From DASXZH01 sp036502005 (GTDB lineage Bacteria; Armatimonadota; Fimbriimonadia; Fimbriimonadales; Fimbriimonadaceae), in the NCBI GenBank assembly GCA_036502005.1, contig DASXZH010000026.1, positions 1 through 14,368 of the forward strand: 14,368 nt of DNA, in the 5' to 3' direction. Within the stretch, counting starts at the first letter, position 1; the number at the start of each line of letters is the position of its first letter. The notes below the pieces were generated by a model that was not told the DNA's origin, searched no databases, and was given only the letters and a program-made list of their open reading frames with translations. The position numbers were made by a program, and so were the translations under genes. Positions 1 through 5,484 of this stretch are shown here, piece by piece.

Positions 1-1
1 C

Positions 2-136
2 GCAGCAGAAGGCACAAATGCCTTGATCCAAGAAGTGAAATTCGCAGCCAGAGGCTTCAGAACCTTCCAAGGGTTCAGAGTGGCCATTCTCTTTTTCCTG
101 GGGAGACTCAATCTCAACCCACAAAAAACCCCATAA
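2..136 (+). CDS. ISL3-family transposase, C-terminal end only (rest lies off the window)
   Basis: An open frame enters from the left edge and ends at TAA 134-136. Its 44 residues contain EGTNALIQEV followed by RGFRTFQGFRVAIL. This matches the conserved last part of ISL3-type DDE transposases (N-x-x-I-x-x-x-K plus R-x-GFR-x-F-x-x-FR-x-x-IL), the segment just after the catalytic glutamate. The catalytic residues themselves are outside the window, so it cannot be said whether the transposase is intact. The last codons run through CCCACAAAAAACCCC (118-132), which could be the right terminal inverted repeat of the IS, since such transposases often end inside or next to the IS end. That boundary is an inference: the left end is not visible. 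The family call rests on motif recognition only. Confidence 0.75.
   Translation, partial: AAEGTNALIQEVKFAARGFRTFQGFRVAILFFLGRLNLNPQKTP
118..132. mobile_element. possible right end of the ISL3-type insertion sequence
   Basis: CCCACAAAAAACCCC lies over the last codons of the transposase fragment. Read from the other strand it begins GGGGTTTTTTGTGGG, the G-then-T-rich layout expected of an outer terminal repeat. The partner end is off the window, so this is a guess. If right, the next 8 bases (ATAATGCC at 133-140) would be one copy of the target duplication. Confidence 0.25.
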
Positions 137-165
137 TGCCAATATTTATTAATATGCCACTCTCT

Positions 166-540
166 CTAAGGTTGGTAACTAACTCCCAAGCCTATCGCGA
201 TTGCGTGAAGCCTCGTGTCGGCCGTCCACAACTGAGCGCGTTCAACTAGCGCCGAAGCCAACAAATGGGCGTCAATCCATCCGATTCCTTGCCCGGTTAG
301 AGCCCGTCGCTTGACAAATTCCTCTACCTCGCCATTTTCCAAGAGTGCGGCCTTAAAGAGCAATTTGTGGTCGGCAAGAAGCTGCTGCCTACCATTTCCG
401 ATATCTCCCATAAGTAGTTCACCCGCCACAAAGGGATGGCTCAGCACTTGCCTGTTCTTAAGAAGCGTAGGAAGGACCGAAACGTATAGTGATTGGTTAG
501 ACAGAAACCGAATCCAGACGCTGGTGTCAACCAGAACTAT
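166..540 (-). CDS. vapC: VapC-type PIN-domain toxin (ribonuclease), apparent ATA start
   Basis: Reading from position 540 on the minus strand gives (M/I)VLVDTSVWIRFLSN..., 124 residues, a full-length VapC. The four acidic PIN residues are all visible: D5 (VDTS), E41 (AGELL), D90 (WIDAHLLA) and D108 (TADTRL). VapC toxins are Mg-dependent endoribonucleases that cut tRNA or rRNA and are neutralised by VapB. The frame directly follows vapB, with the apparent ATA start overlapping the vapB stop by four bases (CATAG context). A GGAG sits 6 nt before the ATA, at a good ribosome-binding distance. No ATG, GTG or TTG lies in frame near this point. The first canonical start is the GTG at 445-447, which would remove D5 and the first beta strand. 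The gene is therefore either initiated at ATA or made by coupling from vapB, or its start has been lost. The family call is strong; the start is uncertain. Confidence 0.88.
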   Translation of the reverse strand: MVLVDTSVWIRFLSNQSLYVSVLPTLLKNRQVLSHPFVAGELLMGDIGNGRQQLLADHKLLFKAALLENGEVEEFVKRRALTGQGIGWIDAHLLASALVERAQLWTADTRLHAIAIGLGVSYQP

Positions 541-725
541 GGGCGTCTCCGGGGAATATCGGCTGCATTCGGCTCCGTGCCACCCAGCGCGGCGAGTCGA
601 TTGTACGCTGCCTGCTGCAAGAGAGATTCCAGACCAAGCCGGACGGTTTCCGTGTCTGTCCTGGCGCGTACAGCGTTCTTAGCCTGTTTAAGCAGGTCTT
701 CGTCTATCTCAAGGGTCTTCTTCAT
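537..725 (-). CDS. vapB: VapB-type antitoxin
   Basis: This 62-residue protein (MKKTLEIDEDLLKQAK... to ...DIPRRRP) has the short N-terminal beta strand followed by helices typical of ribbon-helix-helix VapB antitoxins (TLEIDEDLL-x-x-A, then T-x-T-x-x-V). Its C-terminal tail should wrap the PIN toxin. A longer frame begins at 764, but residue 14 of that frame (ATG at 723-725) gives the family-like MKKTLEID start. The extra MAYLYILIWHNIC would be odd and overlaps an AT-rich inverted repeat that looks like the operator. It sits immediately upstream of vapC with a short overlap, as in most vapBC operons. The antitoxin or the complex probably represses the shared promoter at 726-793. Confidence 0.87.
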   Translation of the reverse strand: MKKTLEIDEDLLKQAKNAVRARTDTETVRLGLESLLQQAAYNRLAALGGTEPNAADIPRRRP

Positions 726-751
726 ACATATATTATGCCATATCAATATGT
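726..751. promoter_or_regulatory. AT-rich inverted repeat before vapB, candidate VapBC operator
   Basis: ACATAT (726-731) and ATATGT (746-751) form perfect 6-bp arms around 14 bp, ending one base before the vapB start codon. AT-rich inverted repeats in this position are the usual VapB binding sites. The whole shared region between vapB and the divergent regulator gene is only 68 bp (726-793), so anything bound here could affect both genes. No binding evidence is available. Confidence 0.45.
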
Positions 752-793
752 ATAAATAGGCCATACGACTCGTCTGTAAGGTAAGAAAAGCCT

Positions 794-1492
794 ATGAAGC
801 CTTCTAAACTCAGCCCGGCAGAACTTCAGGTAGCGGCGGAAAACATTGTTAACGTAAGAAGGGCCCAGGGACTCACTCAAGTCCAGTTGGCGGCAAAAGC
901 CAAAGTGAGCGTGCCAAGTGTTTTTCGCGCCGAAAAAGCGCAATCCGTCCGCCTCTCAACCTTGAGGAAAATCGCTAACGACGGACTCAATATCCATCAC
1001 GACACGCTACTTGTACCAAAGAAAATAACTGTACGTTCGGAAATCGTTGTTCATCGAGCTTCCAACGAGACCTGGTATGCAATAGCCGACAGTCGCGTCA
1101 ACTTACCGGAGGACCACCAGTCGCGCTACCAAGAGCGAAACGAGCGTACACGTTTAGGCCAGCTCGGTTTTGTACCCGGTTTTATGGCGCCGCCTACGGC
1201 AATCATGAAAGATGGGCCTGGCATGGCTCTCCTGGAGTTGCATTCAGAACTACTCCATTCGTTCAATGCAGAGTTCTACAAGGACGCCGTGATCTACGTT
1301 CTTCGTGGCAAGGCGAAGCTGAAAATCGGCACCGAAGAAGTTGAGATTGGCGAGGGCGATTGGGTGGGATACCCAGCAGCAGACCTTAACGAGTTGCTGC
1401 CGGCGGTTGAGCCGGGCTCTCCAAGCTACCCCGCCCTCGTGCTGTGGATAGGGGCCAATCGCATTACCAAGAAACGAAGCGCGAAGGGTTAG
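794..1492 (+). CDS. XRE-type HTH regulator with C-terminal cupin domain
   Basis: The protein has 232 residues. Residues 14-65 form an XRE helix-turn-helix: VRRAQGLTQVQLAAKAKVSV, then PSVFRAEKAQSVRLSTLRKIA, with the usual Q-x-x-LA and S-x-x-x-R-x-E pattern. Residues 144-222 look like a single cupin barrel (YVLRGKAKLKIGTEEVEIGEGDWVGYPA is split here: RGKAKLKIG, then EIGEGDWVGYPA). Residues 75-140 match nothing I recognise and include an Arg/Glu-rich stretch. HTH-cupin proteins are small-molecule-sensing transcription factors; the ligand cannot be read from sequence. The usual cupin metal histidines are not clearly present, so the barrel may bind an organic ligand or only dimerise. It is divergent from vapBC with 68 bp between them, so it may control its own promoter and possibly vapBC. 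The Shine-Dalgarno sequence is weak. Confidence 0.8.
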   Translation: MKPSKLSPAELQVAAENIVNVRRAQGLTQVQLAAKAKVSVPSVFRAEKAQSVRLSTLRKIANDGLNIHHDTLLVPKKITVRSEIVVHRASNETWYAIADSRVNLPEDHQSRYQERNERTRLGQLGFVPGFMAPPTAIMKDGPGMALLELHSELLHSFNAEFYKDAVIYVLRGKAKLKIGTEEVEIGEGDWVGYPAADLNELLPAVEPGSPSYPALVLWIGANRITKKRSAKG

Positions 1493-1506
1493 AATATTTT
1501 ATGCCG

Positions 1507-1542
1507 AACTGATCAGTTTAATCACAACTAACTAATCAGTTT
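1507..1542. promoter_or_regulatory. palindrome AACTGATCAGTT plus a second ATCAGTTT half-site
   Basis: A perfect 12-bp palindrome, AACTGATCAGTT, lies at 1507-1518. The octamer ATCAGTTT occurs at 1512-1519 and again at 1535-1542, a spacing of 23 bp (close to two helical turns). The site lies 15 bp after the HTH-cupin stop and about 85 bp before the prepilin gene, with a TATAGT box at 1552-1557. This is the layout of an operator for a dimeric regulator, perhaps the HTH-cupin protein. Function is inferred. Confidence 0.35.
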
Positions 1543-1625
1543 GACTCTAAATATAGTAGTGTGCTCTTGCACAGCGAAATATTCCATCGTATCCTGAAAA
1601 CACCTCTCTTCCAGGCACTCCTACA

Positions 1626-2495
1626 ATGAAATATTTAAACCCTGCCAGCCGCAAAGGCTTTACGCTAATCGAACTTCTGGTCGTCATCGCGATTATCGCG
1701 ATTTTGGCGGCGATCCTATTCCCAGTTTTCGCACAAGCGAAAGCTGCCGCCAAGAAAACCGTCTGTCTTTCGAATCAGAAACAGATTGGGCTTGCTGGGA
1801 TTATGTATTCCAACGACTTCGATGATATGATGCCCCCATCGGATACGGTTACAATGCCATCTCCGGGCGTCTATGCCGTCCGATATTGGTGGTTCGAACT
1901 AGACACTAACTATAACACCACCCCAATTGGCGAGGCCTACGTTAACGGCAGCGGCTTGCTTCAACCCTACTTGAAGAACTCGCAGATCGACGGATGCCCG
2001 GCAGCTAGTGGCCAAGTACCCATGGGTGGACCAGGCGGGCCCCCTACGGGCATCGCCGACAATGCACTTATGGATGTTGCCCCGACAAGCGCCTTTGATG
2101 CCCCCGCGAGCACAATCATGCTCGCCGACCAGGGCGTGCTTTACGGAGCGCCTGGAGCGGTGCAAGATTATGCTCATGATTCCTTCCTTGTGTACGCCGA
2201 CGATTTCGTTCCGCCGCTTGAGGGTCGCCACAACGGTGCCACGGTAAACGTCGCATGGTGCGATGGACATGCCAAGTCCGCCAAAGTGAGCATCGGCGAC
2301 ATGGCTTCAGATCCGAATTATAGCTCCCTTGGCTACTATGTCACGGCTGTGCAGCAGCATAATATCGGATGGGTGTTTCCTCCAGGCGTCAGTTCCATTC
2401 GAGATCCGAAGTTCAACTGTTACTACCTGCCTATCGACAGTTACAACTACTTCGGTGTTTTGCCAATGACGCGCCCCACAACGTGTCCCCAATAG
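1626..2495 (+). CDS. type IV pilin-like protein with prepilin N-terminal cleavage/methylation domain
   Basis: The 289-residue protein begins MKYLNPASRKG, then FTLIELLVVIAIIAILAAIL. This is a classic class III signal: a prepilin peptidase site between G11 and F12, the conserved E16 at position +5, and a hydrophobic helix at 12-34. The body has the periplasmic globular domain common in Armatimonadota and Planctomycetes pseudopilins, ending in the processing-associated motif RHNGATVNVAWCDGH (H202, D213-G214). The usual spacing in that motif is nine residues between H and DG; here it is ten. Genomes of this type carry many such genes, probably for surface filaments or a type II-like system, so a specific role cannot be given. 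It stands alone: no pilus assembly genes are nearby, and a terminator-like hairpin follows. The Shine-Dalgarno sequence is weak. Confidence 0.88.
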   Translation: MKYLNPASRKGFTLIELLVVIAIIAILAAILFPVFAQAKAAAKKTVCLSNQKQIGLAGIMYSNDFDDMMPPSDTVTMPSPGVYAVRYWWFELDTNYNTTPIGEAYVNGSGLLQPYLKNSQIDGCPAASGQVPMGGPGGPPTGIADNALMDVAPTSAFDAPASTIMLADQGVLYGAPGAVQDYAHDSFLVYADDFVPPLEGRHNGATVNVAWCDGHAKSAKVSIGDMASDPNYSSLGYYVTAVQQHNIGWVFPPGVSSIRDPKFNCYYLPIDSYNYFGVLPMTRPTTCPQ

Positions 2496-2507
2496 GGACT
2501 TGTCAGT

Positions 2508-2534
2508 CTCGGGGGTTTGTTTAAAACCCTCGAG
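2508..2534 (+). terminator. hairpin terminator after the prepilin gene
   Basis: CTCGGGGGTTT (2508-2518) pairs with AAACCCTCGAG (2524-2534) around a 5-nt loop, giving 11 pairs with one G-T. It lies 12 bp after the stop and 23 bp before the next gene. The following CTTTG is only a weak U tract, so termination may be partial. Confidence 0.55.
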
Positions 2535-2557
2535 CTTTGCCCAATTAAAAGCTCCTG

Positions 2558-3709
2558 ATGAAAAAAGCATATCTTTCTCTCGGCCGTTCTTTACTTTCCC
2601 TTTTTGCAATATCCGTCGTCGGCAAGGCCGCCGCGCAAAAGTCTGTAACGCCGCAGGCCACTCTTAAGGAAGGCGACATGGCGCCTCCTGCCGTCGGAAT
2701 AACCTGGCTCAAGGGACAGCCGTTAAACAACCTTGCGGATGGCACCGTTCACGTCGTCGAGTTCTGGGCGACTTGGTGCGGCCCCTGCATCGCAGCTATG
2801 CCCGAGCTATCGAAATTGGCCGCCGAATACAAGGGGAAGGTTTCTTTCACCGGCATCGATATTTGGGAAAGCCACAGCAAGGAAAAGAGCGTTAACTATT
2901 TACCAAAAGTGAAAGAGTTCGTGGAGTCCGCTCATGCAAAGATGGCCTATAACGTCGGTGCCGACGACCCGGCCGGAGACATGATGAGCACCTGGCTGAC
3001 GGCAGCCGGGCAGCAGGGAATTCCTTGCACGTTTGTGATCGATGGGGATGGGCGCATCGCTTACATCGGCCATCCGATTTATCTGGGCGAGATCCTTCCC
3101 AGTGTGCTCAACCACACTTTCGAAGCAAAGGCTTTTAAAGTCTCCGCCGAAGCTCAGATGGTCAAGTTGGGTGATATCAATAAAGAGATTGACAAGGCTA
3201 CAAAGGAAAAAGATTTTAAAAAGGTGCTCGACCTTTTCGACGAGTCCGAGCAGACTTTTCCTTGGGATTCAGACGGCGTGGCCGTTAAGCGATACGCCAT
3301 CTTGGCTGTTCTGAATCCTTCTGAAGCTCATCAATACGGGGAAAAGATGTTGAAGAGATTCGATAACTCCCCACAATATCTCTGCTACATCGCTCGGGTA
3401 ATCCTTGGCAATGATGATTTCAACCAAGGGCTTGGCGAGATTAAGGATCCGGATTATCCACTGGCTCTTGAGGCGGTTACAGAGGCCCAGAACTGCTCCG
3501 CCCCATCCGACATATTTGTTAATATGACAATGGCGGACGCCTTATTCAAGAATGGAAATTCTGCGAAAGCCGCGGACTATCAGGCAAAGGTTTATAAGGC
3601 CTTTAGAGAGGATAAGGCGCTCCACGCCAAGGAGAAGCAGATTGCCGAGCAAAAGGCGAAACTTGACTCGTTTAAGGCCGCTGATAGCAAGCCTAAAGCA
3701 AAACTATGA
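2558..3709 (+). CDS. exported TlpA/ResA-like thioredoxin-fold protein with a long C-terminal helical extension
   Basis: The protein has 383 residues. Residues 1-26 are a signal peptide (MKKAYLSLGRSLLSLFAISV, then VGKAAA before Q27). A thioredoxin fold of the TlpA/AhpC-TSA type follows at about 35-180. It has the redox motif W73-C74-G-P-C77 and the cis-proline loop G-I-P-C-T-F-V at 154-160 (P156), with a third Cys (C157) right after the cis-proline. TlpA-type proteins reduce or shuffle disulfides outside the cytoplasm, for example for cytochrome c maturation. Residues 185-383 are a charged, helix-rich extension, perhaps TPR-like, ending in a Lys/Ala-rich coiled segment. TlpA proteins are normally about 160-200 residues, so this half is extra. 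The gene overlaps the downstream lipoprotein gene by 4 bp (ATGA), suggesting a shared function at the envelope. Confidence 0.85.
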   Translation: MKKAYLSLGRSLLSLFAISVVGKAAAQKSVTPQATLKEGDMAPPAVGITWLKGQPLNNLADGTVHVVEFWATWCGPCIAAMPELSKLAAEYKGKVSFTGIDIWESHSKEKSVNYLPKVKEFVESAHAKMAYNVGADDPAGDMMSTWLTAAGQQGIPCTFVIDGDGRIAYIGHPIYLGEILPSVLNHTFEAKAFKVSAEAQMVKLGDINKEIDKATKEKDFKKVLDLFDESEQTFPWDSDGVAVKRYAILAVLNPSEAHQYGEKMLKRFDNSPQYLCYIARVILGNDDFNQGLGEIKDPDYPLALEAVTEAQNCSAPSDIFVNMTMADALFKNGNSAKAADYQAKVYKAFREDKALHAKEKQIAEQKAKLDSFKAADSKPKAKL

Positions 3710-3984
3710 AGATTGTTTACCAACTCACTTTTGCCGTATGTCTGTTGGCCGTGGCAAGTGGTTGCGGCCAATCGCCGGCCGTTCAAGGTTCCTCCGGAGG
3801 AACCGTTGGCCAAATTGGTCAAGGATCCCCCGGCGTAGGAATGAAGGCAAAACTGAACGCGATGAGCGTGCCAGATCGGCTGGCGTACCTGAAGCAACAT
3901 CCCGAGGCAGTTCGGGCCATTTCTGGCGGAAGCACTCCTATCCAAATGGGGGGAGCAAAGCCGGCTGCGGGTTTGCCGAAATAG
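3706..3984 (+). CDS. small lipoprotein, function unknown
   Basis: The protein has 92 residues and a bacterial lipoprotein signal: a K-containing start, a hydrophobic stretch (VYQLTFAVCLLAVAS), and the lipobox A-S-G-C with Cys at residue 20. The mature part is only about 73 residues, Gly/Ser-rich near the anchor (SSGGTVGQIGQGSPG), then a short helical segment (DRLAYLKQHPEAVRAI). I recognise no family. The start codon overlaps the stop of the thioredoxin-like gene (ATGA), so translation is very likely coupled. The product may sit beside that protein on the membrane. Confidence 0.75.
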   Translation: MKIVYQLTFAVCLLAVASGCGQSPAVQGSSGGTVGQIGQGSPGVGMKAKLNAMSVPDRLAYLKQHPEAVRAISGGSTPIQMGGAKPAAGLPK

Positions 3985-4000
3985 ATGTAAGCTTGCCATC

Positions 4001-4780
4001 ATGGATTTAGGGATCAAAGGCAGGGTGGCAATGGTGGCTGCCGGGAGCAAAGGAATTGGGCTGGCATCGGCAAGGGCGCTCGCCGCCGAAGGATGCAAGG
4101 TTTCAATCTGTGGGCGAACGCAAGAAACCATAGATAAGGCAGTCTCTGAGATTGGGCACGGTGCGAAGGGGCATGTGGCCGACGTTTCCAAGCTGGAAGA
4201 TTTAAAGAGCTGGTTCAAGCAGACCGAAGCGGAGCTTGGGGCCGTTCAAATCTTGGTTACCAACACCGGTGGGCCACCCGCTGGCAACGTGATGGATCTT
4301 ACCGACGAGCAGTGGGAAGCGGGCGTGCAAAGCACGCTCATGAACGTTGTTCGAATGGTCCGCCTCGCCGCGCCTGGAATGAAAGCGGCAAAGTGGGGAA
4401 GGGTCATCCATATCACGTCGCTGGTTGCAAAGGAGCCGGCAAAGTTTCTGCCTATCTCCAGCACCTTGCGAACCGGATTGATGTCTCTTACCAAGCTGCA
4501 GGCGTACGAGCTTGCGCAGGATGGAATCACGGTGAACGGAGTCTTGCCGGGCCACACAGATACAGATCGCCAACAGCACCTGATTCATGTAAGAGCTGAC
4601 AAAGAGGGAATCAGCCTAGAGGAGTCCGCCAAGCAGCAGGCGGAAACAACCGCCATGAAGCGGTTTGCCAGGCCAGAGGAAATCGGAGATGTTGTAGCCT
4701 TTCTATGTTCTGAAAGGGCTTCCTATATCAGCGGTGTAAGTTTGCTGGTGGACGGGGCAACCACCTGTGCCTTTGGCTAG
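4001..4780 (+). CDS. SDR-family oxidoreductase lacking the usual catalytic Tyr/Lys
   Basis: The 259-residue protein has a Rossmann-fold layout of the FabG-like short-chain dehydrogenase type: dinucleotide loop AGSKGIG at 14-20, D61 after the third strand, N88-T-G-G (the NAG motif), and I-T-S140. The normal YxxxK should fall at 153 and 157, but the sequence there is P-I-S153-S-T-L-R157, so both Tyr and Lys are replaced. I recall a subgroup of SDR proteins annotated as 3-oxoacyl-ACP reductase-like with Ser in place of this Tyr, so this may be a family trait rather than damage. NAD(P) binding is likely; classical reductase chemistry is doubtful. The C-terminus (RPEEIGDVVAFLCSE, then ISGVSLLVDGA) is typical. 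It starts 16 bp after the lipoprotein gene with no clear Shine-Dalgarno. Its stop overlaps the stop of the opposing gene. Confidence 0.87.
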   Translation: MDLGIKGRVAMVAAGSKGIGLASARALAAEGCKVSICGRTQETIDKAVSEIGHGAKGHVADVSKLEDLKSWFKQTEAELGAVQILVTNTGGPPAGNVMDLTDEQWEAGVQSTLMNVVRMVRLAAPGMKAAKWGRVIHITSLVAKEPAKFLPISSTLRTGLMSLTKLQAYELAQDGITVNGVLPGHTDTDRQQHLIHVRADKEGISLEESAKQQAETTAMKRFARPEEIGDVVAFLCSERASYISGVSLLVDGATTCAFG

Positions 4781-5484
4781 TTGGAGGCAAGCTGCAGGAG
4801 CTGATCGATGTCGCGCGCGACGGGAGTACCGGCCGGTGCAAGTTCCTTCGCTCTCTGAAGGTCATATTTAGCGGCGGATTTACCGTTCGGTGTGTAAAAC
4901 TCGGTCTTGGCTAGGGTGTAGCTTTCCGTGGCTTCTTGGGCCGCAAGATACTGCCTATGCGAGTTATCCGATTCATGCATGAGCGCTTCGTGGTAGTAGG
5001 CGGAAGAGCTTCTTAGAAGATTGAGCTTATTGTCTGTTTCAGCTTGCTTAACGGCCGCATCGGCGTAGAGTTGGGCGACCATGCGGGGATAGACAGGATT
5101 ATTGGGATCGTTTTCGATGGCTAGTTGGAACGAGTGTTCCGCAGTTGCGGCTTGGCCTTGAAGCAAATAAAGATGGCCTTGATTGCAATATTGGGCGGCC
5201 AGCTCGCGTTTCAGGTTACTTTTCATGGCCGGATCATGAAGCTGACCTAGGAGTTGAACCCTCTTTGCAATTTGCTCTTGAAGCGGCAAGCTTGGGTCAA
5301 TGTTGTAAGTCATTCGAAGCAGTTGCGCATCGTGGTCTTTGTTTGGGGAGGTTAGAAACCCATCGGCAAAGGCAGCGGCGGTGGTGTCGAACAGGCCGTA
5401 GATGCAAGCCAATATCAAGCCCGCCACTGCGAACTTCACGACCACCTGGGGTGAATCTGTTCGATACTGCTTGATAAGCCTCAT
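4777..5484 (-). CDS. single-pass membrane protein with TPR-like repeats, partner of the upstream kinase
   Basis: The 235-residue protein has one transmembrane helix at about 14-33 (VVVKFAVAGLILACIYGLF) and most of its mass after it, probably outside the cytoplasm. Residues 92-130 fit a TPR unit (ELAAQYCNQGHLYLLQGQ, then AEHSFQLAIENDPNNP), and further helical pairs follow to the end. TPR domains bind other proteins. The start codon overlaps the kinase stop (ATGA on the minus strand), so the two are translationally coupled. The last segment (LQRAKELAPAGT, then VARDIDQLLQL, residues 209-232) closely resembles the C-terminus of that kinase (547-571). The stop codon overlaps that of the convergent SDR gene within CTAG at 4777-4780. 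No known family name can be assigned. Confidence 0.78.
   Translation of the reverse strand: MRLIKQYRTDSPQVVVKFAVAGLILACIYGLFDTTAAAFADGFLTSPNKDHDAQLLRMTYNIDPSLPLQEQIAKRVQLLGQLHDPAMKSNLKRELAAQYCNQGHLYLLQGQAATAEHSFQLAIENDPNNPVYPRMVAQLYADAAVKQAETDNKLNLLRSSSAYYHEALMHESDNSHRQYLAAQEATESYTLAKTEFYTPNGKSAAKYDLQRAKELAPAGTPVARDIDQLLQLASN

Noticed and set aside
311..682. Plus-strand ORF across vapBC
   Set aside because: It lies opposite the clearly coding vapC/vapB frames and has a random, Arg/Ser-rich composition.
726..764. 13-residue N-terminal extension of VapB
   Set aside because: The start at 725 gives the family-like N-terminus, and the extension would cover the probable operator.
1560..1573. TGTGC-TCTT-GCACA hairpin before the prepilin gene
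   Set aside because: A 5-bp stem without a T run is too small to call a terminator or regulator.
3592..4218. 208-codon minus-strand ORF
   Set aside because: It spans the ends of three well-supported plus-strand genes and shows no domain or start signal.
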